Origin: Hyphomicrobiales bacterium
GTDB lineage: Bacteria; Pseudomonadota; Alphaproteobacteria; Rhizobiales; Rhizobiaceae
Reading direction: 5' to 3'
NCBI GenBank assembly: GCA_012842935.1
Contig: DUSC01000202.1
Span: 1-39,110, forward strand
DNA: 39,110 bases
A model generated the notes under the pieces. The model was not told the origin of the DNA. It searched no databases and saw only the letters and a program-made list of their open reading frames with translations. Both the position numbers and the translations under genes were made by a program. Below, piece by piece: positions 32,735-39,110 of the stretch (its first letter is position 1; every line of letters starts with the position of its first letter).

Positions 32735-33721
32735 TCACCCGAGCACCACGTTCGCCGCGCTCTCTGGCAGTTCCTCGCCGAAGGCACGCTGATAGAACTC
32801 GGCCACCACGGCGCGTTCCAGTTCGTCGCACTTGTTGAGGAAGGTCAGACGGAAGGCCATTCCGATCGAGCCGAAGATCTCGGCGTTCTCGGCCCAGGTG
32901 ATCACCGTGCGCGGGCTCATCACCGTCGACAGGTCTCCGTTGATGAACGCCGAGCGCGTCATGTCGGCGACGCGCACCATCTTGCTGACGATGTCCCTGC
33001 CCTTGTCGTGGCGATAATGCTTGGCCTTGGCCAGCACGATCGCGACCTCGTTGTCGTGCGGCAGGTAATTCAGCGTCGTCACGATCGACCAGCGGTCCAT
33101 CTGAGCCTGGTTGATCTGCTGCGTGCCGTGGTAGAGGCCGGTCGTATCGCCCAGCCCGATCGTGTTGGCCGTGGCGAACAGGCGGAATGCCGGATGCGGC
33201 CGGATCACCCGGCTCTGGTCGAGGAGCGTCAGGCGGCCCGACGACTCCAGGACACGCTGGATGACGAACATCACGTCGGGTCGGCCGGCATCGTACTCGT
33301 CGAAGCAAAGCGCAACGTTGTGCTGGTAGGCCCAGGGCAGGATGCCGTCGCGGAACTCGGTGACCTGCATGCCGTCCTTGACGACGATCGCGTCCTTCCC
33401 GACGAGGTCGATGCGACTGACATGACTGTCGAGGTTGACGCGGACCATCGGCCAGTTGAGTCGCGCCGCTACCTGTTCGATGTGTGTCGACTTGCCGGTA
33501 CCGTGATAGCCGGAAACCATGACGCGGCGGTTGAAAGCGAAGCCGGACAGGATGGCGAGCGTCGTCTGCTGGTCGAACAGGTAGTCGGGGTCGAGGTCGG
33601 GCACATGCTCCGTCGCGACCGAATAGGCCGGCACCACCATCCTCGAATCGAAGCCGAACTTCTCCTTCACCGACACCGTCGTGTCGGGAAGGTTGGTGAT
33701 ATCGCGGTCGACCTTGTTCAT
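32735..33721 (-). CDS. cobS: Cobaltochelatase ATPase subunit CobS
   Basis: A 328-residue MoxR-like AAA+ ATPase, the motor subunit of aerobic cobaltochelatase. Walker [10 protein letters not shown] is at residues 71-79, Walker [14 protein letters not shown] near 140, and the sensor region [14 protein letters not shown] near 185. The N-terminus ([18 protein letters not shown]) is the usual CobS start. It is encoded just upstream of cobT, and both are read from the same transcript. The J-domain gene lies 117 bp upstream on the same strand. Confidence 0.97.
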   Translation of the reverse strand: MNKVDRDITNLPDTTVSVKEKFGFDSRMVVPAYSVATEHVPDLDPDYLFDQQTTLAILSGFAFNRRVMVSGYHGTGKSTHIEQVAARLNWPMVRVNLDSHVSRIDLVGKDAIVVKDGMQVTEFRDGILPWAYQHNVALCFDEYDAGRPDVMFVIQRVLESSGRLTLLDQSRVIRPHPAFRLFATANTIGLGDTTGLYHGTQQINQAQMDRWSIVTTLNYLPHDNEVAIVLAKAKHYRHDKGRDIVSKMVRVADMTRSAFINGDLSTVMSPRTVITWAENAEIFGSIGMAFRLTFLNKCDELERAVVAEFYQRAFGEELPESAANVVLG

Positions 33722-33838
33722 GACGTCCTCACGCGCGGCTGCCCGGGAACAGCCGGCAAATATCCATGGTTTCGGCGGCGGTCTTAGAGCCTTTTACGGC
33801 CGGAAGAAAGTTGGAAAAAGCCGCACCCCGACGCTGGC

Positions 33839-34453
33839 TCAACACAAACCGGCCTGCTTGAGCACGCGGTAGGCCTGGAGCACGTCGCGGAAACGGTCCT
33901 CCGAACCGCGGTCGCCGCCGTTCGCGTCCGGATGATGGCGCTTCACCAGTTCCTTGTAGCGGGCCTTGATCTCCGTGGCCGTGGCGCGCACGTCGAGGCC
34001 GAGCGTGTCCAGCGCCTTGGCCTCGAGGGGCTTGGCCTTGCGCTCCCGCGGCCGTGCGTTGTCGCGGTCGCCGAAAAGATTGTAGGGATCGCGCATGCGG
34101 TTGTAATAGCCGGCGCGACCCGACCGCTGCTGGGCGAAGTCCGGCGCGGAACGCGCCGCCGCGTTGACGCCCATCGACCAGGTTGGACGATGACCCGTGA
34201 GGGCCTCCTTCTGGTATCGGGCGATCTCGCTGTCGGCCAGTCCGGAAAAGTAGTTGAAGCCCTTGTTGTACTCGCGCACGTGGTCGAAGCAGAACCTGAA
34301 GTACTCGCCCTCGCGCAGGCGCCCCACCGGCGCGCGATGCGTCCCGGCCTCGTCACAGCCGTCCCACTGGCAGCGCGGCGCACGCGACCTCAGCTCGGCC
34401 TCCGGATCGGGCCGAACGCGGATGCGCTCGAAATATTTCGAATATGGCTTCAT
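33839..34453 (-). CDS. J-domain protein with C-terminal J domain and Cys/His cluster
   Basis: A 204-residue protein. The J domain is at the C-terminus (about 147-202, DTLGLDVRATATEIKARYKELVKRHHPD split by turns) with HPD at 174-176, so it should stimulate an Hsp70. It lacks the Gly/Phe and zinc regions of true DnaJ. The N-terminal half has C28-x4-C33, H39, C55-x2-H58 (RFCFDHVREYN), which looks like a metal site but is not a known finger to me. The order J-domain/cobS/cobT with divergent bolA is standard in rhizobia. It could help cobaltochelatase assembly, by position only. Confidence 0.9.
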   Translation of the reverse strand: MKPYSKYFERIRVRPDPEAELRSRAPRCQWDGCDEAGTHRAPVGRLREGEYFRFCFDHVREYNKGFNYFSGLADSEIARYQKEALTGHRPTWSMGVNAAARSAPDFAQQRSGRAGYYNRMRDPYNLFGDRDNARPRERKAKPLEAKALDTLGLDVRATATEIKARYKELVKRHHPDANGGDRGSEDRFRDVLQAYRVLKQAGLC

Positions 34454-34493
34454 CTGACTCCGATTATGGGACGTTCGCCGCCCGATACAAGAA

Positions 34494-34522
34494 TTGACAT
34501 TTCGCCGATGATCGCCCTAACC
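34494..34522 (+). promoter_or_regulatory. Putative bolA promoter
   Basis: TTGACA (34494-34499), a 17 nt spacer and CTAACC (34517-34522) lie in the 146 bp between divergent J-domain and bolA genes, about 78 bp before the bolA start. The -35 box is a perfect consensus; the -10 is weak. Confidence 0.45.
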
Positions 34523-34599
34523 GCTGAATCGCGGCCTGATTTTCCTTGCGATCGGCATCCGTCGCGGCGACGACGCACATTTGGTGGAGACCGGGTGAA

Positions 34600-34902
34600 A
34601 TGTCCAGACAGTCGAACATGGAAGCCAGACTCGTGGAGGCCTTCTCGCCCGAGCGGCTCGAAGTCGTCAACGAGAGCCATCTTCATGCCGGCCACCACCA
34701 CCTGGAAGACGGGCACGACGCCGTGTTCGACGGTTCCGGCGAGACGCACTTCCGCGTGCGCATCGTCGCATCCGCCTTCGCCGGCATGAGCCGGATCGAG
34801 CGCCATCGCGCCGTCAACGCCGTTCTCGCCGCCGACCTGAAGGCCGGCGTGCACGCGCTCGCTATCGAGCCTGCTGCGCCGGGCGAAAAGACGCGGTGGT
34901 AG
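34600..34902 (+). CDS. bolA: BolA family protein
   Basis: A 100-residue BolA protein, a small KH-like fold that with monothiol glutaredoxins handles Fe-S clusters and acts in stress and iron signalling. The signature ERLEVVNESHLHAGHHH is near residues 17-33. GETHFRVRIVASAFAGMSRIERHRAVNAVL follows in two parts, as in BolA. I chose ATG 34600 (GGGTGAA upstream; start MSRQSNMEARLVEAF fits the family). The frame from 34546 adds 18 unlike residues, and ATG 34618 is a shorter option. It is divergent from the J-domain gene, the usual rhizobial arrangement. Confidence 0.93.
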   Translation: MSRQSNMEARLVEAFSPERLEVVNESHLHAGHHHLEDGHDAVFDGSGETHFRVRIVASAFAGMSRIERHRAVNAVLAADLKAGVHALAIEPAAPGEKTRW

Positions 34903-34944
34903 GCGGCGTCAGCCTTGGACCGCGGCCATCGCCGTCAGCCGTGA

Positions 34945-36222
34945 TCATTTCGATCTGGACTCTGCCGCGTCCCTGATCCGCAGCTTAACGATCCGGTTCT
35001 TCTCGCGCTTCATGACGATGAAGCGCTTGCCATGAAAGGTGAAGGCCTGCTTCTCCTCGGGGATTGATTGCGTCTCGTGGATGACCAGACCGGCGATCGT
35101 GGTCGCCTCTTCGTCGGGCAGCGACCAGTCGAGCGCCCGGTTCAGGTCGCGGATCGGCACCGACCCGTCGACGACGATCGAGCCGTCCGCCTCCTTCTTC
35201 ACGCCCTGGACCGCAACGTCGTGCTCGTCGGCGATCTCGCCGACGATCTCCTCGATGATGTCCTCCAGCGTCACGAGCCCCTCGACCTCGCCGTATTCGT
35301 CGACGACGATCGCGACGTGAGCCTTGCGGCGCAGGAACTCGTTCAACTGGTCGTGAAGGCTGGTGGTGTCCGGCACGAACCAGGGTTTGGAAGCGACCTT
35401 CATGATGTCGATTCGCGTCGGATCGTTGCCGACCTCATGGAGCGCGCGCAGGAGGTCCTTCGCATGGACGACGCCGACGATGTTGTCGGTCGTCTCCCGG
35501 TAGAGCGGCATGCGCGTATACGGGCTCTGCAGGATTTCGCGCACGACGACGTCCGGCGAATCGTCGGCGTTGACCAGACGCATCGCCGTGCGGTGGACCA
35601 TGATGTCAGAGACTTCGAGTTCGGCGAGGTCGAGCAGGCCGCCCACCCGGTCGCGCTCCTGCTTGACGAATGCGCCTTCGCGGTGCAGCACCTCGACCGT
35701 GCCACGCAGCTCGTCGTGCGCCGAAACCATCGGCGCGTCCCGCGACAGGTTGACGCCGAAGAACCAGAGGATGCCGCGCACGGCGAAGTTCGCCGCCGAC
35801 GAGATCGGCCCGAAGACGAACACGACCAGCCGGGCAAACGGCGAAACGGCCAGCGCAAACTGCTCCGGGCGATGGAGCGCCAGCGATTTGGGCAGGATCT
35901 CCGAGAAGACGACGAGGATCACCGTCATCGCCAGCGTGGCGTAGACGACGCCGGCCTCGCCGAAGATGGAGAGCAGCAGACTCGTCGCCAGCGCCGAGGC
36001 GAGGATGTTGACGAGGTTGTTGCCGATGAGCAGGGCACCGACCAGCCGGTCCTTGCGTTCGATCAGCCGCTCGACCGCGCCCGCGCGCTCGTCGCCGCCG
36101 GCTGCAAGCGAATGCAGCCGCGCCTTCGACGCGGCCGTCATGCCGGTCTCGGTGCCGGAGAACAGGAAGGAGAGGACGATCATCGCGAGGATGATGCCGC
36201 CGGTGACCCAGAGTTCGCTCAT
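34945..36222 (-). CDS. CNNM/CorC-type membrane protein with CBS domains
   Basis: A 425-residue protein with a CNNM (DUF21) membrane domain (about residues 5-185, including [19 protein letters not shown]). A tandem CBS pair follows (about 200-330, with [14 protein letters not shown] and [18 protein letters not shown]), then a C-terminal CorC_HlyC domain ([16 protein letters not shown]). Bacterial CNNM/CorC proteins export Mg2+, sensing nucleotide through CBS. 'Hemolysin' labels are historical. ATG 36222 overlaps the aroB stop (ATGA). It is the last gene of the aroK-aroB transcript and convergent with bolA. Confidence 0.92.
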   Translation of the reverse strand: MSELWVTGGIILAMIVLSFLFSGTETGMTAASKARLHSLAAGGDERAGAVERLIERKDRLVGALLIGNNLVNILASALATSLLLSIFGEAGVVYATLAMTVILVVFSEILPKSLALHRPEQFALAVSPFARLVVFVFGPISSAANFAVRGILWFFGVNLSRDAPMVSAHDELRGTVEVLHREGAFVKQERDRVGGLLDLAELEVSDIMVHRTAMRLVNADDSPDVVVREILQSPYTRMPLYRETTDNIVGVVHAKDLLRALHEVGNDPTRIDIMKVASKPWFVPDTTSLHDQLNEFLRRKAHVAIVVDEYGEVEGLVTLEDIIEEIVGEIADEHDVAVQGVKKEADGSIVVDGSVPIRDLNRALDWSLPDEEATTIAGLVIHETQSIPEEKQAFTFHGKRFIVMKREKNRIVKLRIRDAAESRSK

Positions 36223-37340
36223 CCCGGTTGATTCTCCCTGAGGAAAGCCAGCACCTCCGAGACGGGCACGTCCCTGGCGATGAAGGATCGGCCGATCCCG
36301 CGGGTGAGGATGAAGGTCAGTGCACCGCGCGCGACCTTCTTGTCCTGCTGGATGAATTCGAGAAGCCGTTCGGCTCCCGGCAGGCCGCCGGGCACGTCGG
36401 CGAGGCGCCACGGCAGTCCGACCGCCTCGAGGTGCGCCTCGACGCGCCGGGCATCGTCGGGGCTGGCGAGGTTCAGCCGTGCGGAGAAGCGGTGCGCGAG
36501 TGCAAGCCCGATGGCGACGCCCTCGCCGTGGACGAGGCGCGAGCCGTCATAGTCCGTCGCCGCCTCCAGCGCGTGGCCGAACGTGTGGCCGAGATTGAGC
36601 AGCGCACGGTCGTCCGTTTCGAACTCGTCGCGCGCCACGACGTCCGCCTTGGCCCGGCACGATTCGGCGATGGCGCGGGTCCGCGCCTGTCCGCCCGCAA
36701 AGACGTCGCGCCAGTTCGCCTCGAGCCAGGAGAAGAAGTCCGGCCTGTCGATCAGGCCGTACTTCACCACTTCCGCATAGCCGGCGCGGAACTCGCGCGG
36801 CGGCAGCGTGTCCAGAGCATCGGTATCGGCGAGCACCAGGCGCGGCTGATGGAAGACGCCGACGAGGTTCTTGCCGCGCGGCGTGTTGATGCCGGTCTTG
36901 CCGCCGACGGAGGAATCCACCTGCGCCAGGAGCGACGTCGGCATCTGGACGAAGCCCATGCCGCGGCGCACGATGCCGGCGGCGAAGCCGGCAAGATCGC
37001 CCATCACGCCGCCGCCGAGCGCAATCACGACGTCGCGCCTTTCCAGTCGGGCGGCCAGGACGCCGTCGACGACCTCCTGCAGTGCAGCGAAGCTCTTCGT
37101 CTTCTCGCCCGCGGGCAGGATGATCGGGGTCGCCGCGATGCCCGCCGCCGCGAGGGACGCCGTCAGCGTGGCGAGGTGCGCCTTCGCCAGGTTCTCGTCG
37201 GTGACGATTGCCGTGCGTACGCCGGGCAGCCGCCGCGCGATCTCACTCCCCGCGCGACCGAGCAGGCCGGGACCGATGAGGATGTCGTAGGCGCGTTCCC
37301 CCAGCCCTACCTCGACCGTGACCGCGTCGGACTGCGTCAT
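36219..37340 (-). CDS. aroB: 3-dehydroquinate synthase
   Basis: A 373-residue NAD+- and metal-dependent enzyme that converts DAHP to 3-dehydroquinate, step two of the shikimate pathway. Family motifs are the NAD site [15 protein letters not shown], the [19 protein letters not shown] segment, the metal-ligand Glu in [10 protein letters not shown], and the metal His residues in [12 protein letters not shown] and [11 protein letters not shown]. It is full length. Its start ATG 37340 overlaps the aroK stop, and its stop overlaps the CorC-type start, both as ATGA. Confidence 0.97.
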   Translation of the reverse strand: MTQSDAVTVEVGLGERAYDILIGPGLLGRAGSEIARRLPGVRTAIVTDENLAKAHLATLTASLAAAGIAATPIILPAGEKTKSFAALQEVVDGVLAARLERRDVVIALGGGVMGDLAGFAAGIVRRGMGFVQMPTSLLAQVDSSVGGKTGINTPRGKNLVGVFHQPRLVLADTDALDTLPPREFRAGYAEVVKYGLIDRPDFFSWLEANWRDVFAGGQARTRAIAESCRAKADVVARDEFETDDRALLNLGHTFGHALEAATDYDGSRLVHGEGVAIGLALAHRFSARLNLASPDDARRVEAHLEAVGLPWRLADVPGGLPGAERLLEFIQQDKKVARGALTFILTRGIGRSFIARDVPVSEVLAFLRENQPG

Positions 37341-37945
37341 TGTTTTTCCTCCCCGACCGGCGTCTCGTCTTCGAGCCCGAGCCGCGACCGCAGGGCCGCG
37401 ATCACCTCGTCCGCGATCACTTCCTTTCGCTCCTGGCGGGTCGCTACCGTCACGTCGGCCTTGGCGTAGGTCGGGTAGCGCTCGTCCATGAGTTTCTGCA
37501 TGACCGCGCGCGGGTCGGCCGTCTTCAGCAGCGGGCGGTTCTGCTTCTTGATCACGCGCTCCATCAGCGTGTCGAGATCGGCCTTCAGCCAGATCGAGAC
37601 GCCGTGATCGGCGATCGCCTTGCGCGTCTGTTCGCTCATGTAGGCGCCGCCGCCCGTCGACAGGACCAGAGGCCCGTTCTCGAGGATCCGCGCGATCACG
37701 CGCTGCTCGAGCGCCCGGAATTCAGCCTCGCCGTAGCGTTCGAAGAGTTCCGGTATCGTCATGCGCGACACCGTCTCGATCTCGTGGTCGCTGTCGATGA
37801 AGGCGAGGCCGAGCGTCGTCGCGACGCGGCGGCCGATCGCCGTCTTGCCGGCCCCCATCAGTCCGACGAAGACGATCGAACGGTTGCCGAGGCGCTCGAG
37901 AAGCGCGGCATTCAGACCGTCCGCCGGTTTGCTCTCGTCCGTCAT
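37337..37945 (-). CDS. aroK: Shikimate kinase
   Basis: A 202-residue P-loop kinase that phosphorylates shikimate at the 3-OH. Walker [14 protein letters not shown] is near residues 28-40. The shikimate-binding DSDHEIE and FRALEQRV follow, then STGGGAYM (GGG motif) and the lid Arg in [18 protein letters not shown] precedes ATG 37945. The frame from 38122 adds a non-family extension through the promoter zone. It is the first gene of aroK-aroB-CorC-type, so flux through the shikimate path is co-regulated at this locus. Confidence 0.96.
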   Translation of the reverse strand: MTDESKPADGLNAALLERLGNRSIVFVGLMGAGKTAIGRRVATTLGLAFIDSDHEIETVSRMTIPELFERYGEAEFRALEQRVIARILENGPLVLSTGGGAYMSEQTRKAIADHGVSIWLKADLDTLMERVIKKQNRPLLKTADPRAVMQKLMDERYPTYAKADVTVATRQERKEVIADEVIAALRSRLGLEDETPVGEEKQ

Positions 37946-37966
37946 CCTGACCCTTCCGTGCGGGCG

Positions 37967-37995
37967 TATCGACATCAAAAGGCTGGACGCGTCAA
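37967..37995 (-). promoter_or_regulatory. Putative aroK promoter
   Basis: On the minus strand TTGACG (37995-37990), a 17 nt spacer and TCGATA (37972-37967) lie just upstream of aroK. The -35 is good; the -10 is poor. Confidence 0.4.
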
Positions 37996-38019
37996 GCCGC
38001 GGCGGAAGCCACGGCATAC

Positions 38020-38048
38020 TTGAAAAGCCCTGCACCCCGTCCCATAAG
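38020..38048 (+). promoter_or_regulatory. Putative promoter of the small-protein/xerD unit
   Basis: TTGAAA (38020-38025), 17 nt, then CATAAG (38043-38048) lie about 50 bp before the small membrane-protein gene and on its strand. Confidence 0.5.
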
Positions 38049-38096
38049 GGCACAGGTACGGGACGAAGAAGCGCAGCAGCCGAGCGGATCCAGCAG

Positions 38097-38249
38097 ATGC
38101 CGACCCTTTTCCGCTTCCTCATGACTATAGCCGTGCTGGTCGGGCTCGCCTATGCGGCGATGTTCGCGCTGGTGTTCTTCGTCGAGCCGAAGAAGGGTGA
38201 GATCACCGTGCGCATTCCCGCCGAGAAGCTGAACCCGCCGCAGCAGTGA
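38097..38249 (+). CDS. Small single-span membrane protein upstream of xerD
   Basis: A 50-residue protein. A short basic start (MPTLFRF) leads into a membrane helix (about 8-30, [22 protein letters not shown]), then a polar tail [20 protein letters not shown] small protein with this shape (TM, then EPxxGEVTV) lies between aroK and xerD in many rhizobia, which argues it is real. Its function is not known. ATG 38097 fits. The frame from 37761 runs antisense through aroK. It ends 4 bases before xerD and is likely co-transcribed. Confidence 0.8.
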   Translation: MPTLFRFLMTIAVLVGLAYAAMFALVFFVEPKKGEITVRIPAEKLNPPQQ

Positions 38250-38253
38250 CAGG

Positions 38254-39110
38254 ATGAAGAGCGGCCTGCGCATCGAGGCGTTCCTCGAGATGATGAGCGC
38301 CGAGCGCGGCGCCAGCGACAACACGCTCGCCTCCTACCGCCGCGACCTCGAGGACGCCGAGGAGCAGCTTTCGGGCGGGCTGGCCGGCGCTTCGGCTGCC
38401 GAGATCCGGGCCTATGTCGCCGGGATCGCGGCGCGCGGCTTCGCGCCTTCGACACAGGCGCGCAAGCTCTCGGCGCTTCGCCAGTTCTTCAGGTTCCTCT
38501 ATGCCGAAGGCTTGCGGCCGGACGATCCGACCGGCACGGTCGACGCGCCCCGGCGCGGCCGGCCCCTGCCCAGGATCATGAGCGAGGCCGAGACCGGCCG
38601 CCTGCTCGACCGCGCCGCCGCCGAAGCCGCCGACGCGTCGCTCTCGCCGGCCAACCGCCTCGCCGCGGTGCGCCTCCATGCGCTGGTCGAGGTGCTGTAC
38701 GCCACCGGGCTGCGCGTCTCCGAACTGGTCAGCCTGCCGGCGAGCGTCGCCGCGCGCGACGACCGCTTCTTCACCGTGCGCGGCAAGGGCGCCAAGGAAC
38801 GCATGGTACCGCTGTCGGGCAAGGCCCGCGCCGCGATGCGCGCGTGGATGCTCGAACGGCAGTCCGAGCCCCGGCTGGCGGGAAGCCCCTGGCTGTTTCC
38901 CTCGACGTCGGAGAGCGGCCACCTGCCGCGCCAGGTCTTCGCCCGCGACCTGAAGGGCCTGGCGGCCCGCGCCGGTATTTCCGCCGCCAAGGTCTCCCCG
39001 CACGTGCTGCGCCACGCTTTCGCCAGCCACCTGTTGCAGAACGGCGCCGATCTCCGGGCCGTTCAGCAGCTGCTCGGCCATTCCGACATCTCGACCACCC
39101 AGATCTACAC
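38254..39110 (+). CDS. xerD: Tyrosine recombinase XerD (partial, 3' end beyond window)
   Basis: A site-specific recombinase that, with XerC, resolves chromosome dimers at dif. It is open to the window end, so it is truncated. Visible catalytic residues from ATG 38254 are Arg154 (ATGLRVSEL), Lys178 (VRGKGAKER), His250 and Arg253 ([14 protein letters not shown]), His276 (LLGHSD) and Tyr285 (TTQIY). The Tyr codon is the last complete codon at 39106-39108. The N-terminal SAM-like domain ([22 protein letters not shown]) is present. Only about 20-25 residues should be missing. AGTGACAGG precedes the ATG. XerC versus XerD is chosen from the aroK context. Confidence 0.93.
   Translation, partial: MKSGLRIEAFLEMMSAERGASDNTLASYRRDLEDAEEQLSGGLAGASAAEIRAYVAGIAARGFAPSTQARKLSALRQFFRFLYAEGLRPDDPTGTVDAPRRGRPLPRIMSEAETGRLLDRAAAEAADASLSPANRLAAVRLHALVEVLYATGLRVSELVSLPASVAARDDRFFTVRGKGAKERMVPLSGKARAAMRAWMLERQSEPRLAGSPWLFPSTSESGHLPRQVFARDLKGLAARAGISAAKVSPHVLRHAFASHLLQNGADLRAVQQLLGHSDISTTQIY

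Noticed and set aside
1-39110. CRISPR array, tRNA/rRNA genes, insertion sequences, phage genes
   Set aside because: No regularly spaced repeats, no tRNA-like cloverleaf or rRNA sequence recognised, and no transposase or phage protein in any frame.

Overview
The window is a stretch of core chromosome from a high-GC alphaproteobacterium. It is most likely a member of the Hyphomicrobiales (Rhizobiales), close to Mesorhizobium and other Phyllobacteriaceae. Several features point there: the argH / LptM-like / lysA / TIGR02302 block; cobS-cobT beside a J-domain gene and a divergent bolA; aroK-aroB-CorC-type beside xerD; ftsEX followed by a YdcF-type and a PlsC-type gene; a CpdR-type response regulator; a SAM-II leader before metA; and a CtrA-type box. 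I see no insertion sequence, prophage, tRNA, rRNA or CRISPR array. Almost all of the DNA is coding. The long antisense frames are high-GC shadows.

Layout. 1-6.7 kb: the 3' end of argH, a small LptM-like lipoprotein, lysA, a small predicted secreted protein, a TerC-type membrane protein (minus strand), and a large TIGR02302/DUF4175 membrane protein with a Gln-rich C-terminus. 6.7-10.8 kb (minus): an amidase-signature hydrolase, a DUF3237 protein, and a methyl-accepting chemotaxis protein with its own intrinsic terminator. 11-16 kb is a cell-cycle and envelope block. CpdR, hypoxanthine phosphoribosyltransferase and a small membrane-anchored protein run leftward. ftsE, ftsX, a YdcF-like protein and an acyltransferase run rightward. 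A perfect TTAA-N7-TTAA CtrA box lies between the two arms. 16-22.7 kb: an AraC regulator, gamma-glutamylcyclotransferase, DUF2125, a DUF985 cupin, glyoxalase II, DUF3108, a DMT exporter and a YhhN-type membrane protein.

22.7-26.8 kb: tyrC and hisC run leftward and metA rightward. The metA leader has a promoter, a SAM-II aptamer and an intrinsic terminator whose 5' arm is perfectly complementary to the aptamer loop. This gives a complete model for SAM-controlled attenuation. MetA has Glu at position 111, which predicts acetyl-CoA use. 26-30 kb: a secreted vWA protein (DUF1194), a methyltransferase, rpmB (L28), a VUT/YhhQ-type queuosine-precursor transporter and a spermidine-synthase-like protein. 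A compact preQ1-I-like aptamer appears to contain both the Shine-Dalgarno and the AUG of the transporter gene.

29.8-39.1 kb: a phytase/esterase-like secreted protein overlapping cobT, then cobS (aerobic cobaltochelatase), a C-terminal J-domain protein, a divergent bolA, then the CorC-type, aroB and aroK genes coupled by ATGA overlaps (aroK first). On the plus strand come a 50-residue membrane protein and xerD, cut by the window end just after its catalytic Tyr codon.

I found no wholly new multi-gene system. The most interesting items are regulatory: the metA SAM-II attenuator, the preQ1-like element fused to a start codon, and the CtrA-type operator of the ftsEX divergon.
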